Below, piece after piece: positions 54,862 through 64,000 of a DNA stretch of 64,000 bases (position 1 is the stretch's first letter; each line of letters opens with the position of its first letter). The notes under the pieces were generated by a model, which worked only from the letters and a program-made list of their open reading frames with translations, had not been told where the DNA came from and ran no database searches. The stretch is taken from assembly GCA_022402465.1 (NCBI GenBank), contig JAKRSH010000022.1, positions 1 through 64,000 on the forward strand. The letters run 5' to 3'. This DNA comes from Leptospiraceae bacterium (GTDB lineage: Bacteria; Spirochaetota; Leptospiria; Leptospirales; Leptospiraceae). The translations under genes and the position numbers were made by a program.

Positions 54862-56042
54862 TGTACAATAACCTCTGCATGAAGACTACCTGATTTTTTA
54901 AGACTCTGTAGAATAGAAATAATATCTTTTGTTGAGGCACCTGTACGGTTTAATTCGTCCACTAAGGATTTAACATTATTTGATTTTTTTAGATAAAAAA
55001 CAGACTCTTGCTTATCATCTACATCTGTCCAAAAATATTTAGATTTACCTTTGTTATTTTCAGATTTAACATTTAATCCTTGTTTAGAGAAAGCAACTTC
55101 ATCAAGTGCTAAATTACCACCCATGATGATAACACCAGATTTCTCATTGATGACAACTCTTGCAGGAGTTTCGGGTTCAATTTTTAGGTTTTCAAAAGTT
55201 GCTAAAAAATTAGTAGGGCTTACCTCTAAAGGTAAATTTATCTCAAACTCTCTTTTCGAGATAACTACAGGTTTTATGCCTAGCTCAGCAAATTCACTTT
55301 CTATGCTCTCAAGGATAGAATTCAAAGTCGAATAACTGGGATTCAACAATTGAATTCTAAGTTTGCCTTGGATGGCTTTTTCTTCTTGGGAATCAGAATT
55401 TTCAATAGGATTGTCTGTAGAGATTTTCTTGCTACTATCAGCACTTTGGAGAATAGGTCTTGATGGTAATTCTTTTTCAATTATTGCGCCACCAAGAATT
55501 ATACCTGCATTCTTGCCAGAGTTCTTTCTTGAATATCCTGACCTCTTACCTTGGTCATCAGTATTACCAAATTGAAGATTACCTGATGCCACAGCGATGA
55601 TACTTCCGTTGCCTGCTTTGAGTGGACTCTGCAGGAGAACTCCTCCATCAAGTGATCTAGCATCACCTATAGAAGAAACCGTCACATCTATTTTATCTCC
55701 CACCTGGGACCAAATAGGTATATTTGCTGTAACTATAACAGATGCTATATTTCTTGTATCTTTAGGTTTAAGCTTTGTGTCTACACCCAAATTATTTAAA
55801 TAGTTTTGCAGAGCTTCACCGGTTAAAGCTGACCTTGTGTCACCTGTGCCAGGAAGTCCTACAACCAATCCGTAACCCGTTATTTGATTTTCCCTTGTTC
55901 CATAGATTTTTACAAGATCCCCTAATCGAACCTCTACTGAACCTAATGAATTAGAAAATAAAATCAATAAAACAAAAATTATGGAGAGAGACATTAAGTA
56001 ATTAGATTGAATCTTAAAATTGGGATTTTGCAAGAACTTCAT
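54858..56042 (-). CDS. flgI: Flagellar P-ring protein FlgI
   Basis: 394 aa. FlgI motifs: VRLGDLVKIYGTRENQITGYGLVVGLPGTGD, NIASVIVTANIPIW, GDARSLDGGVLLQSPLKA, and VVINEKSGVIIMGGNL. There is an N-terminal hydrophobic signal (MSLSIIFVLLILFSNSLG). An insert of about 45 residues rich in Ser, Lys and Glu lies around 185-225. Spirochete flagella are periplasmic, so a P-ring in the peptidoglycan is not obviously needed, but the protein is conserved in the group. The start overlaps flgH by 4 bp. Confidence 0.92.
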   Translation of the reverse strand: MKFLQNPNFKIQSNYLMSLSIIFVLLILFSNSLGSVEVRLGDLVKIYGTRENQITGYGLVVGLPGTGDTRSALTGEALQNYLNNLGVDTKLKPKDTRNIASVIVTANIPIWSQVGDKIDVTVSSIGDARSLDGGVLLQSPLKAGNGSIIAVASGNLQFGNTDDQGKRSGYSRKNSGKNAGIILGGAIIEKELPSRPILQSADSSKKISTDNPIENSDSQEEKAIQGKLRIQLLNPSYSTLNSILESIESEFAELGIKPVVISKREFEINLPLEVSPTNFLATFENLKIEPETPARVVINEKSGVIIMGGNLALDEVAFSKQGLNVKSENNKGKSKYFWTDVDDKQESVFYLKKSNNVKSLVDELNRTGASTKDIISILQSLKKSGSLHAEVIVQ

Positions 56043-56758
56043 CGACTTCCCTCTTCCCCAGATTCGCCTAACATCCTTTTCATATATTTTAGTATGAGTT
56101 CTTGCTTTTCAACCTCAGATAATTCAGCCTTAAAAGTTGTAGTACCATCAGGGTTCTGGGTTTGTTTGATTCCTATATCAGGATTTTGTAAGTTTCTTGG
56201 AGTTGGGTTAGCAAGATAATTGATCTCTAAATTAGCTACTCTAGAAGAATCGACAACTCGAGAAGATCCTAAATCTTTTCTAGCTATCGTACCTTTAACA
56301 GTTATTACTTGTCTATCATTATCAAACCGAGTTTCTCGTCGACCTTCTATTTCTAGGTTATCACCATTTACGTCAAGACCAACTATTCTAGCAGCCATTC
56401 GACCAATTACTTTTCCTTGGGTTTTTGATTTTCCATTTATATTTCTTGCTATGGATTGATCAGATTCATATCCATTGATTTCAGAAATCATTTTTTTATC
56501 TGGATTACTCATAATCTTATAATCTGAATCAGATTTATACTCTACTTTATAATCAGTTTTGATTCCTTCAGAAAATACAATTTCAATTATATCTCCATTA
56601 TTTATTTCTACTGATGATGAATATGGATTCTTATCCTTCCATAAGGATCCAGAAGAAAGATCTTGAGATACAAGGAAGTTAGAGAAATAATAAGCAAAGC
56701 AAATAACAAAGAAAAACTTTATTAGATTTGTCAGTGCTTTTTGAATTCTATAGTTCAT
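56039..56758 (-). CDS. flgH: Flagellar L-ring protein FlgH, without a clear lipobox
   Basis: 239 aa. FlgH pattern: SGSLWKDKNPYSSS, NNGDIIEIVFSE, GRMAARIVGLDVNGDNLEIEG, and VKGTIARKDLGSSRVVDSSRVANLEINYL. In most bacteria FlgH is a lipoprotein. Here the only early Cys (20) lies in the middle of a long hydrophobic segment as VIC-F and is followed by more hydrophobic residues, so lipidation is unlikely and cleavage near SQ32 is more plausible. The ATG overlaps the flgG stop (TAATG), and no flgA sits between flgG and flgH. Confidence 0.88.
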   Translation of the reverse strand: MNYRIQKALTNLIKFFFVICFAYYFSNFLVSQDLSSGSLWKDKNPYSSSVEINNGDIIEIVFSEGIKTDYKVEYKSDSDYKIMSNPDKKMISEINGYESDQSIARNINGKSKTQGKVIGRMAARIVGLDVNGDNLEIEGRRETRFDNDRQVITVKGTIARKDLGSSRVVDSSRVANLEINYLANPTPRNLQNPDIGIKQTQNPDGTTTFKAELSEVEKQELILKYMKRMLGESGEEGSR

Positions 56759-57555
56759 TATCTCTTCAATTGTATTGCTGTGGAAAGCATGTTATCAGAT
56801 GTCTGAATAGCCTTGGAATTGGATTCGTAGGCTCTTTGGGCAACTATCATATTTACCATTTCTTCTACTATCTTGACGTTACTCATTTCAAGAAATCCCT
56901 GAAGAACATTTCCAAAACCCTCTTCCCCTGGCATTCCTGGAATCTCGGGTCCACTTGCTACAGTCTCACGAAATAAATTTTTACCAATTGCTTGCAGACC
57001 AGCAGGATTCACAAAACGATAAAGTTCAATCTGTCCAATAACGGTAGGTCTTATATCATTTGCAATTTTTACTGTTACTTCACCTTCTTCCGCAATCTGA
57101 AGAGTATTCAAAATTGCTCCTTCTGGAAGAACAATAGGAGGTTCCAAAAGATACCCATTTGAGGTAACAACTTGCTGTTTTGAATCTATCTTATAAGAAC
57201 CATCTCTCGAAAAACCAAAAGTACCATCAGGCATTTGAATCTTGAAAAATCCCATTTCAGAGGTAATGGCTAAATCCAATTTATTTCCCGTAGCCTGGAA
57301 GGAACCGATTTCAAATAATTTCTGGGTTGCAGCTGTTCTAACACCATGACCCACATTAACACCTGTTGGAATCTCACTCACGGAGGTCGCAGGTGTTCCT
57401 GCCAAAACTTGGTGTTGGTAAACTAGGTCTTCAAAATCTACTCGGTTCTTTTTAAAACCCGTTGTGTTAACATTGGAAAGGTTATTGGAAATTGTATCAA
57501 TTTGAAATTGCTGAGCAATCATTCCAGTAGCCGCTGTCCATAGGGATCTCATCAT
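56758..57555 (-). CDS. flgG: Flagellar basal-body rod protein FlgG
   Basis: 265 aa from ATG 57555, which gives the usual MMRSLWTAATGM start and has AGAGGT about 8 bases upstream; an earlier in-frame ATG at 57579 is not needed. Distal rod subunit. N-terminal rod motif QQFQIDTISNNLSNVNTTGFKK and C-terminal EMVNMIVAQRAYESNSKAIQTSDNML are both intact. It heads the flgG-flgH-flgI-flgJ run and lies 84 bp after dut. Confidence 0.95.
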   Translation of the reverse strand: MMRSLWTAATGMIAQQFQIDTISNNLSNVNTTGFKKNRVDFEDLVYQHQVLAGTPATSVSEIPTGVNVGHGVRTAATQKLFEIGSFQATGNKLDLAITSEMGFFKIQMPDGTFGFSRDGSYKIDSKQQVVTSNGYLLEPPIVLPEGAILNTLQIAEEGEVTVKIANDIRPTVIGQIELYRFVNPAGLQAIGKNLFRETVASGPEIPGMPGEEGFGNVLQGFLEMSNVKIVEEMVNMIVAQRAYESNSKAIQTSDNMLSTAIQLKR

Positions 57556-57639
57556 AAGATTGTACCTCTTTTGGATCATCGGCTGTTTTTATAAAAAGAT
57601 AAATGTCCTTTTTTCTTGGATTATGTCAATTTTTTAAAA

Positions 57640-58089
57640 TCAATGGCTTCCGCTAGAGCCAAAGCCTCCTGAGCCTCTAGCAGTCTCAGAAAGCTCAGTA
57701 ACTAGTTTCCAGGTAAAAATTTCATACCTTGCAACCACCAATTGAGCAATACGCATTTCTGCTGTGATGGAAAACTCTGTTTCTGAAAGATTCATGAGCG
57801 GAACAAATATTTGACCTCTGTAATCTGAATCTATGGTGCCCGGTGAATTGATTAATAGTATTTTGTTCTTGGTCGAAAGCCCGGAACGAGGACGAATTTG
57901 AGCCTCGAAGCCCATGGGTAGTTCAATTCCTATTCCTGTAGGAACTAAAGCCAGTTCTTTTGGTTGTAACAAAATCTCAGATTTCCCTTCAGGCAAGCAA
58001 ACATGCAGATCATAACCAGCACTTCCTTCAGTCTGTCGGCTAGGAATTATAGCGGATTCATGAAATTTTTTAATCGATATGGAATTCAT
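57640..58089 (-). CDS. dut: Deoxyuridine 5'-triphosphate nucleotidohydrolase
   Basis: 149 aa, the usual trimeric dUTPase size. It hydrolyses dUTP to dUMP, keeping uracil out of DNA. Motifs 1 to 5 are visible: EGSAGYDLHV, RPRSGLSTKN, NSPGTIDSDYRGQI, AEMRIAQLVV, and the flexible C-terminal ARGSGGFGSSG. It starts 21 bp after the M16 peptidase gene and is probably in the same transcript. Confidence 0.96.
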   Translation of the reverse strand: MNSISIKKFHESAIIPSRQTEGSAGYDLHVCLPEGKSEILLQPKELALVPTGIGIELPMGFEAQIRPRSGLSTKNKILLINSPGTIDSDYRGQIFVPLMNLSETEFSITAEMRIAQLVVARYEIFTWKLVTELSETARGSGGFGSSGSH

Positions 58090-58110
58090 CTTTCTTAAGA
58101 CAAAAGAATT

Positions 58111-59595
58111 TTATTTTAATTTCAACCTATTTTTACTAGGTACAAAATTAGGAATACTAGCAAAATCTTTTGTATTTAAATCTCCAATAGCCGAAAGATG
58201 GTATTTCTCTAATTGATAAACTTTTCGAAAAACATCATTCAAGGAATCTAAATCTATCTTGCTGAAAATTTTGATTCTGTCCATTAAGGAAAAAAATCTT
58301 CCATAGTAAATTTCCTGAATGGCAATATTATTCATTCTTGATTCGGAAAGTTCGTAACCCATAGCTAGACTTCCAATAAGATTGGATCTAGAATGTTCTA
58401 ACTCATCTTTTTTAAATCCTTTCTTTAGAATTTTATCAATTTCTTTCAATATAACATCAATTGCTAAATTCGTTTTATTAGGAGATGTTGCACAAAAGAT
58501 TGAAGTCATACCTACAAATTTATAACTGCTTGGAAAACATTGAATACTGTAACATAAACCTAGTTTCTCCCTTACTTCTTGAAAGAGTCGAGAGGACATA
58601 CCTCCACCAAGAATATTCGAAGCTAAAATCAAAGCTGGAGTGTTTTCATTTGTTCGAGCAAATCCCTCTGCTCCCATATAAAAATTAACCTGCTCGATTT
58701 TTCTCTTTATCAAAACCTTTTCAAAGTTTTTCTTTAAGGGAGAAGGATCACCAGAGAAGTCTTGGTTTTCCTTGGATTCAGAATTAGTTAAGTAAGCAGA
58801 TTTTGATTTATAGCTTTTGTCAGAGCCAATATCTTTTGACTGCTTGGATTTTGTAGGATAAGAAGTCTTAGGATTGAATATTTTATTTTTCTCAAATCCC
58901 TTTAGAAAAAATTTATCAACCAGGGGTTGCAACTCTTTAAGACTGGTATTGCCAGAAACAGAAAGTATCAGATTAGAGGGATGATAATGTTTTTGATAAA
59001 AGCGCTCTAACTTTTCTTTATTGACTGAACTAACACTTTCTATAGTTCCCGCAATGTTTTTACCTATGGCCGCCTTATTGAAATAACTTTCATAATAAGA
59101 ATCATACAAATAATCTTCAGGACTATCTTCATAACTTTTTATTTCCTCTATTATCACACTTCTTTCTAGATTGATGTCTGAAGTTTTGAATAAAGGCTGC
59201 TGGATCATATCTGCTAGTATATCTAAAGCAAGTTCCATCTCATCTCGAATCAAACTGATATAATAAGAAGTGTATTCTCTGCTGGTAACAGCGTTGATGA
59301 TACCACCGACTCTCTCTACAGTCTCAACAATGGCTTTGGCACTTCTTGTTTTAGTACCTTTAAAAAGCATATGTTCTACGAAATGAAAAAAACCTGCCTC
59401 ATTGGAAAGTTCATCGACTGATCCTTTTTTAAGATAAAGACCACAAGATACGGAGGCAACGTGAGTTACTGGTTGGAAGAGCAAAGTAAATCCGTTTGGA
59501 TAAACTTTTTTATGAAGAGTCTCGTTATAGGTAGAAAGATTAGATTTCCCTAACTTCGAAATGAATTCTTTAGTTGTATTTCGAAGCGTGGGAAT
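58111..59595 (-). CDS. M16-family zinc peptidase (apparent ATT start)
   Basis: 494 aa if it starts at ATT 59595. Downstream the first standard start is a TTG at 59484, which would cut off the first beta-strand of the fold. Translation upstream of that is coding-like (KEFISKLGKSNL, then KKVYPNGFTLLFQPVTH), matching the usual M16 opening K-x-V-x-x-N-G-L-x-V. AAGGA sits 7 bases before the ATT, and the pnp stop is 10 bases upstream. The zinc motif is HFVEHMLFKGT (HxxEH) with the downstream Glu in VIIEEIKSYEDSPED. Likely a cytoplasmic or secreted processing peptidase. Confidence 0.8.
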   Translation of the reverse strand: MPTLRNTTKEFISKLGKSNLSTYNETLHKKVYPNGFTLLFQPVTHVASVSCGLYLKKGSVDELSNEAGFFHFVEHMLFKGTKTRSAKAIVETVERVGGIINAVTSREYTSYYISLIRDEMELALDILADMIQQPLFKTSDINLERSVIIEEIKSYEDSPEDYLYDSYYESYFNKAAIGKNIAGTIESVSSVNKEKLERFYQKHYHPSNLILSVSGNTSLKELQPLVDKFFLKGFEKNKIFNPKTSYPTKSKQSKDIGSDKSYKSKSAYLTNSESKENQDFSGDPSPLKKNFEKVLIKRKIEQVNFYMGAEGFARTNENTPALILASNILGGGMSSRLFQEVREKLGLCYSIQCFPSSYKFVGMTSIFCATSPNKTNLAIDVILKEIDKILKKGFKKDELEHSRSNLIGSLAMGYELSESRMNNIAIQEIYYGRFFSLMDRIKIFSKIDLDSLNDVFRKVYQLEKYHLSAIGDLNTKDFASIPNFVPSKNRLKLK

Positions 59596-59605
59596 CTTTT
59601 TTTCC

Positions 59606-61696
59606 TTAGTTCTTTTGCGGTGCGTCTTTTTTGGAAAGATCTATCTTTCCTTGTTTATCAATTCCGATAACTTTCACTTGGATGATTTGCCCTTCGGTTA
59701 CAACATCTCTTACATTTGCAACTCGTTTAGAATCCAGTTTGGAAATATGAACCAAACCTTCCTTGCCTGGAGCAATTTCTACGAAGGCACCAAAATCAGT
59801 TATCTTTTTGATTAGACCATCATAGATTGCGCCGATTTCGATATCACGAAAGATCCCTTCGATCATATCCTCGGCTTTCTTGAGTGAGTTAGTATCAGGG
59901 CTAGAAATTGTAACCTTGCCTGTATCATCTACATTGATATCCGAACCTGAATGTTCTATGATAGCGCGAATATTTTTACCACCTGGTCCTATTAATTCAC
60001 CGATTCTATCTTTAGGAATTTGGATTTGGTGTATCCTTGGAGCAGTTACAGCTAAATGATCAGCTACCTTATCAATGGATTTCAACATCTCACCCATGAT
60101 ATGGTCTCTACCGCGTTCTGCTTGTTCTATAGCTTTCTTCAGAACTTCGAGACCCAAACCAGTGACTTTCAAGTCCATTTGAAAGGAAGTAATCCCGTTT
60201 TTGGTTCCAGCTAACTTGAAATCCATATCCCCAAAATGATCTTCTATACCAGCAATATCACTTAGAACTGCAAATCGTCCCTTATCATCGCTGAAAAGTC
60301 CCATAGCAATTCCTGCAACAGGCGCCTTTATTGGAACTCCTCCTGACATTAAAGCGAGAGTACCACTGCATACTGATGCCATAGAAGAAGAGCCATTGGA
60401 TTCTAAAATTTCGGAAACAAGTCGAATCACATAAGGAAACTTATCTTGGCTTGGCAGCACTTTTTTCAAAGCTCGCTCAGCAAGATTCCCATGTCCAATT
60501 TCTCTACGTCCTGGACCAGAGGAGCGCCTAACTTCACCAACAGAAAAAGCAGGAAAGTTATAATGGAGCATGAAATTTTTCTCTTTCTGACCCTCTAGAC
60601 TTTCATATCTCTGATTGTCCATAGAGGTTCCTAAAGTCATCACACCCAAAGATTGAGTTTGGCCGCGAGTAAAGATAGAAGAACCATGAGCACCAGGAAG
60701 AACATTTATTTCACAGGAAATAGCACGGATTTCTTCAGGTTTTCTACCATCCGCTCGAATCCCCTCAGAAAGTACTAAATCACGCACTACTTCATACTCT
60801 AATTCATGTAGAAAATGCTTTACTTCTTTGGTATATTCGTCGGTACCTAATTTTTCTTTGATGTATTCAACAGTTTGCTTATTGATTTCATTAATATCAG
60901 AAGATCTCTTCGCCTTCTCAGTATTGCGGTTAGCCTTCCCCAATTTTTCAAATGCATAATCCCTTACGAGTTTCGTAACTTCTTCGTTAGGAGTCTTTAA
61001 CTTAACTTCACGTTTGGTGATATTCATAGGAGATACAAATTCATTCTGCAACTCTACCAAGTCAGCAATTACTTTCTGGGCAAAAGTAAGAGCAGCCATC
61101 ATATCTTCATTTGAAATCTCATTCGCCTCACCTTCTATCATTACGATATTTTTATGAGTGCCTGCAACGATAAGATCCATATCGGATGTTTGCATTTCTA
61201 GATTGGTAGGATTCGCTACAAATTCACCATTGATCCTTCCTACCCTTACACCAGCTATTGGTCCATGAAAAGGAATATCAGAAGCTGCTAGGGCAGCACT
61301 AGCTGCTGTTATAGCATGACCTTGAATACATACAGTTTTGTCAGCAGAAAGAACTTGAACAAGCAACTGAACTTCACAGAAATATCCTTCTGGGAACATA
61401 GGTCGTATAGGTCGGTCAATTAATCTTGAAATTAGAACTTCATGCTCAGGCGGCTTAGCTTCTCTTTTGAAATAACCACCTGGAATTCTCCCTACAGAAT
61501 ACATCTTTTCATTGTATTCACAGGTTAAAGGAAAAAAATCTTGTCCCTCTTTCGCATCGTCTGATGCACAAACAGTTGCTAGTAAAACAAGGTTTCCAAC
61601 TCTGTACACAACAGAACCGTGAGCTTGTTTGGCCCACTTGCCTGTTTCCATAGAAACAGTGTCCCTTCCCAGGGACTTCGACTGTGTGAAGATCAT
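59606..61696 (-). CDS. pnp: Polyribonucleotide nucleotidyltransferase (PNPase)
   Basis: 696 aa, full length. It degrades RNA 3' to 5' using phosphate. Two RNase PH domains are seen (first with [25 protein letters not shown], second with [19 protein letters not shown] and [18 protein letters not shown]). They are followed by the KH domain ([19 protein letters not shown]) and S1 domain ([20 protein letters not shown]). The ATG overlaps the rpsO stop (ATGA), the classical rpsO-pnp pairing. Confidence 0.98.
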   Translation of the reverse strand: MIFTQSKSLGRDTVSMETGKWAKQAHGSVVYRVGNLVLLATVCASDDAKEGQDFFPLTCEYNEKMYSVGRIPGGYFKREAKPPEHEVLISRLIDRPIRPMFPEGYFCEVQLLVQVLSADKTVCIQGHAITAASAALAASDIPFHGPIAGVRVGRINGEFVANPTNLEMQTSDMDLIVAGTHKNIVMIEGEANEISNEDMMAALTFAQKVIADLVELQNEFVSPMNITKREVKLKTPNEEVTKLVRDYAFEKLGKANRNTEKAKRSSDINEINKQTVEYIKEKLGTDEYTKEVKHFLHELEYEVVRDLVLSEGIRADGRKPEEIRAISCEINVLPGAHGSSIFTRGQTQSLGVMTLGTSMDNQRYESLEGQKEKNFMLHYNFPAFSVGEVRRSSGPGRREIGHGNLAERALKKVLPSQDKFPYVIRLVSEILESNGSSSMASVCSGTLALMSGGVPIKAPVAGIAMGLFSDDKGRFAVLSDIAGIEDHFGDMDFKLAGTKNGITSFQMDLKVTGLGLEVLKKAIEQAERGRDHIMGEMLKSIDKVADHLAVTAPRIHQIQIPKDRIGELIGPGGKNIRAIIEHSGSDINVDDTGKVTISSPDTNSLKKAEDMIEGIFRDIEIGAIYDGLIKKITDFGAFVEIAPGKEGLVHISKLDSKRVANVRDVVTEGQIIQVKVIGIDKQGKIDLSKKDAPQKN

Positions 61697-61959
61697 TTTC
61701 TAATCCCGAGTTTCTGGATTAAAGATTTGTATTTATCAAGGTCAGTATTTTTTAAATAATCGATTAATTTTCTTCTTTGGTTTACCAATTTAATCAAACC
61801 AACCTTAGAGTGGTGGTCTTTCTTATGTTTTTTAAAATGCTCGTTTAAATCTTTAATTCTAGTTTCAATTAAAGCGATTTGAACTTCTGTTGCGCCGGAA
61901 TCCTTAGCGGATTTTCCATAAGTTTGGATAAGAGTCTGTTTTTGTTCTTTTGTGATCAT
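61693..61959 (-). CDS. rpsO: 30S ribosomal protein S15
   Basis: 88 aa, standard length. It binds 16S rRNA helix 20-22 early in 30S assembly. Motifs: [46 protein letters not shown] and the basic C-terminal LIQKLGIRK. It overlaps pnp by 4 bp and lies 58 bp after truB. Confidence 0.97.
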   Translation of the reverse strand: MITKEQKQTLIQTYGKSAKDSGATEVQIALIETRIKDLNEHFKKHKKDHHSKVGLIKLVNQRRKLIDYLKNTDLDKYKSLIQKLGIRK

Positions 61960-62017
61960 GATCTTTTACTGCTTTTTTACCATTTTTTTGAGTTTTCTAG
62001 TTTTGAAAATCTAAAAT

Positions 62018-62911
62018 TCAATGAAATACTTTAAGATACTTCCATTCAGAGTCAGGAAATTTTTCACACAAGGCTAGAATTTGTTTTGCTTGGTTTACCA
62101 TATAAAACTTCCCTATTTCCAAATTTTCTAGACCAAAACCTTGGATTTTTCTCCCATGAAATACTGAATTTTGATCCACCTCATCCAGAAGACATTCTGG
62201 ATAGGGAAAACATTCCTGAATTCCTAAAGCATCGCTCCAATTCAATTCCTCAGCAAATTTCCCATTTTTTAGCAAATATTTCCCAACCGAGTTTCGAATT
62301 AGTCTCTTCAAACTTATGGGAAATGCTAAAATCTGGCTTAAATCGATGGCAATTTGGCGAATATAGGTTCCTGAACTAACATGAACTTCAAAAGAAAAAT
62401 CTTCCCAGGAATTTGAAATTATCCTACTTGAAAAGACTTGGATCTCTCGTTTTTTTTGAGGTGTTTCCTGACCCTGTCTAGTTAGTTCCGAGTAACGCAT
62501 TCCATGGTGCTTCAGAGCTGAAATCTTGGGAGCATCTTGCATTTTCCATTGAACAAGATTTTCAATTTGTTCGATTAATACCTGTCCGTTCTTCCATTCA
62601 TTTTGCCAGATATTGGTTACTTCTGAAGGAGAGGCTTGGCCCAAAATCTCGGATTCTGGATCACCTGACAAAGTAGCTTTGCCAATTTCCAAAGTTGCGG
62701 TATATGATTTACTCAGCTTCAGAAAGTCTTGACTGAAAAATGTTGCTCGTCCAGCTGGTAGTATAAGCAATCCCTCAGCAAATCTATCAAGAGTTCCTGT
62801 ATGTCCTAGTTTGGGAATATTAAGTTGCTTACGAAGTTTCTGAACGAGTTGCGATGAAGTAATTCCAGCTTCTTTGTTTACTAGAAAGAATCCATCCTTA
62901 TTTTTGTTCAT
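62018..62911 (-). CDS. truB: tRNA pseudouridine-55 synthase TruB
   Basis: 297 aa. It makes the universal pseudouridine in the T-loop of tRNA. The catalytic region is KLGHTGTLDRFAEGLLILPAGRAT, with the catalytic Asp in GTLD; the later motifs RQGQETPQKKRE and VSSGTYIRQIAIDL fit TruB. It overlaps rbfA by 14 bp, giving the common infB-rbfA-truB-rpsO-pnp order. Confidence 0.95.
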   Translation of the reverse strand: MNKNKDGFFLVNKEAGITSSQLVQKLRKQLNIPKLGHTGTLDRFAEGLLILPAGRATFFSQDFLKLSKSYTATLEIGKATLSGDPESEILGQASPSEVTNIWQNEWKNGQVLIEQIENLVQWKMQDAPKISALKHHGMRYSELTRQGQETPQKKREIQVFSSRIISNSWEDFSFEVHVSSGTYIRQIAIDLSQILAFPISLKRLIRNSVGKYLLKNGKFAEELNWSDALGIQECFPYPECLLDEVDQNSVFHGRKIQGFGLENLEIGKFYMVNQAKQILALCEKFPDSEWKYLKVFH

Positions 62912-63332
62912 CTTTATCTACAGATGCTATCTCAGAATTTATTTCCTCTGATCGCATCGGCTTTTCTTCTTGCCATTCGATAGTTTGTTTGGGGGCTAGA
63001 TCGTCTATCAATTGATTGATCTCAATACTCTTTATATAATCTTTATCCCAGATAAAATTCAACCTTGGCGTGTAGCGCAAGTTCAATTTTTTTCCTATCA
63101 TAGCTTGCATAAAACCAGTTGCAGACTTAAGTCCCTGGGCAAGTTTCTTTCTTTCATTATTGTTGCAGTAGGCTGTGTAATAAATTGTAGCAACTGACAT
63201 ATCAGGAGCCAGTTCCACTCTATGAATAGTGGTCATAGAGATTCTGGGATCTTTTACTTTTTCACCAACGATTAAGCTAGCAATTGTTCTTTGGATTTCT
63301 CTTTCGATTTTTTTCTGGCGAATTTCGTTCAA
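62898..63332 (-). CDS. rbfA: Ribosome-binding factor A
   Basis: 144 aa; TTG start at 63332, with the family opening NEIRQKKIEREIQRTIASLI. Single KH-like domain protein that assists 30S maturation. Landmarks: VKDPRISMTTIHRVELAPDMSVATIYY and a RYTPRLNFIWD stretch where members have P-x-L-x-F. The acidic tail (about 120-144) is longer than in the minimal family. It is 26 bp after infB and overlaps truB. Confidence 0.94.
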   Translation of the reverse strand: MNEIRQKKIEREIQRTIASLIVGEKVKDPRISMTTIHRVELAPDMSVATIYYTAYCNNNERKKLAQGLKSATGFMQAMIGKKLNLRYTPRLNFIWDKDYIKSIEINQLIDDLAPKQTIEWQEEKPMRSEEINSEIASVDKDEQK

Positions 63333-63358
63333 AAAGAGAAGTCCTTAGTTATTATCAG

Positions 63359-64000
63359 TTAAAGCTTCTTAGCTATTTCGTTGATTTCGTATACTTCAAT
63401 CGTATCTTCTAGAGAAAATTCATTGAATCCATCTAGTAAGATACCACACTCGAAACCGTTAGCAACTTCAGAAACTTCATCCTTCATACGTTTCAAGCTC
63501 TTGATTTTTCCTTCAAAGATAATCTCACCTTTTTCTTTGGAAATAACTCGAACACTTGCAGCCTTGGTAACCTTACCAGAGGTAACCATACAACCTGCAA
63601 TATTTCCAATTCTTGTAATCTTGAAGATATCACGGATTTCTACAGTTCCAATAATGTTTTCAATTTTTTCAGGATCCAGTAGGCCTTCCATAGCTGCTCG
63701 AATTTCATTTACCACATCATAAATAATGCTGTAGTATTTGATTTGGACCTTTTCTTTCTCAGAAAGAGCCACAGTCTTAGGATTCGCTCTTGTATGGAAA
63801 CCAATCACAAAAGCATTGGAAGCAGATGCTAACATAATATCTGTATCAACAATAGCACCTGTTCCAGCATGAATAACTGTTAAGCGAACATCATTGGTAG
63901 ATAATTTTTCTAAGGCTTCTTTCACTGCTTCCGCAGAACCTCTAACGTCAGCCTTTATGATAACTTTAAGTTCTTTGAGACCACCCTGCATGATAATGTC
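63359..64000 (-). CDS. infB: Translation initiation factor IF-2 (C-terminal part; rest outside window)
   Basis: 213 codons are visible and the frame stays open to the last base, so this is the 3' end of a larger gene. The visible part covers the third and fourth domains of IF-2: [45 protein letters not shown] and [11 protein letters not shown], then the initiator-tRNA-binding domain ([22 protein letters not shown]). The GTPase domain lies beyond the window. It heads the visible infB-rbfA-truB-rpsO-pnp run. Confidence 0.97.
   Translation of the reverse strand, partial: DIIMQGGLKELKVIIKADVRGSAEAVKEALEKLSTNDVRLTVIHAGTGAIVDTDIMLASASNAFVIGFHTRANPKTVALSEKEKVQIKYYSIIYDVVNEIRAAMEGLLDPEKIENIIGTVEIRDIFKITRIGNIAGCMVTSGKVTKAASVRVISKEKGEIIFEGKIKSLKRMKDEVSEVANGFECGILLDGFNEFSLEDTIEVYEINEIAKKL

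Noticed and set aside
50265-57555. flgA between flgG and flgH, or a missed gene in the flagellar run
   Set aside because: flgG and flgH overlap by one base, leaving no room for flgA; any copy must lie elsewhere.
59485-59605. A frameshift between pnp and the M16 gene
   Set aside because: The upstream reading frame is continuous and coding-like, so a shift is not needed; a non-standard start explains it better.
1-64000. Search for tRNA or rRNA genes, CRISPR arrays, insertion sequences or phage genes
   Set aside because: No tRNA-like cloverleaf, regularly spaced repeat array, transposase or integrase was noticed by eye, and gaps between genes are mostly under 120 bp.

Overview
This 64 kb window is AT-rich and densely coding. 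It almost certainly comes from a spirochete of the genus Leptospira or a very close relative. The evidence is a periplasmic-type flagellar gene set (flgF, flgG, flgH, flgI, a hydrolase-less flgJ, and a fliG away from any fliF operon), spirochete-type lipoprotein signal peptides, SpoIIE phosphatases with 7TM-type sensors, an MBOAT plus SGNH (DUF1574-like) pair, and many genes known mainly as Leptospira hypotheticals. No tRNA, rRNA, CRISPR array, insertion sequence or prophage gene was seen, and no gene-free stretch exceeds about 180 bp. Many genes appear to start with TTG behind a good Shine-Dalgarno sequence.

Layout. 1-3763 (+): a truncated NHL-repeat/VWA-like protein and a TPR protein with a FlgT-like C-terminus. 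3750-10093: a degenerate IscA/HesB plus Nfu_N protein (-), an SRPBCC protein (+), methylglyoxal synthase (-), an exported helical protein possibly related to flagellar-coiling proteins (+), then miaB, lptF and a pseudo-receiver/coiled-coil gene (-). 10139-14994: a J-like membrane protein and a small gene (+), then an rRNA methyltransferase, MBOAT and SGNH acyltransferase pair (-). 15170-20309 (+): two tandem paralogous 7TM-SpoIIE-TPR receptors.

20301-33758 (-): eight close-packed genes in the order adenylate cyclase, FecR/FN3 protein, FN3/DUF5683-like protein, hisD, panC, mfd, a SurA-N-like lipoprotein and uppP. 33828-41658: xth, a LEA2-type lipoprotein, a pseudo-HD-GYP protein, pdhABC, a 69-aa gene and fliG. 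41655-46337 (-): pepN, an RRM protein, an unknown protein and a UbiA prenyltransferase.

46426-49564 (+): ABC ATPase, ABC permease, a second UbiA prenyltransferase and a two-domain lycopene-cyclase-like membrane protein. Together with the divergent first UbiA gene this is the most intriguing accessory block. 49581-51128 (-): a tandem glutaredoxin-like protein and flgF. 51242-54364 (+): an RRM protein followed by a coupled ATP-grasp ligase and two methyltransferases, placed between flagellar genes; this is the second candidate system. 54322-64000 (-): a large housekeeping and flagellar run in the order infB (cut by the window end), rbfA, truB, rpsO, pnp, an M16 peptidase (apparently started by ATT), dut, flgG, flgH, flgI and flgJ.

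All functional calls come from reading motifs and gene context. No database search was run.
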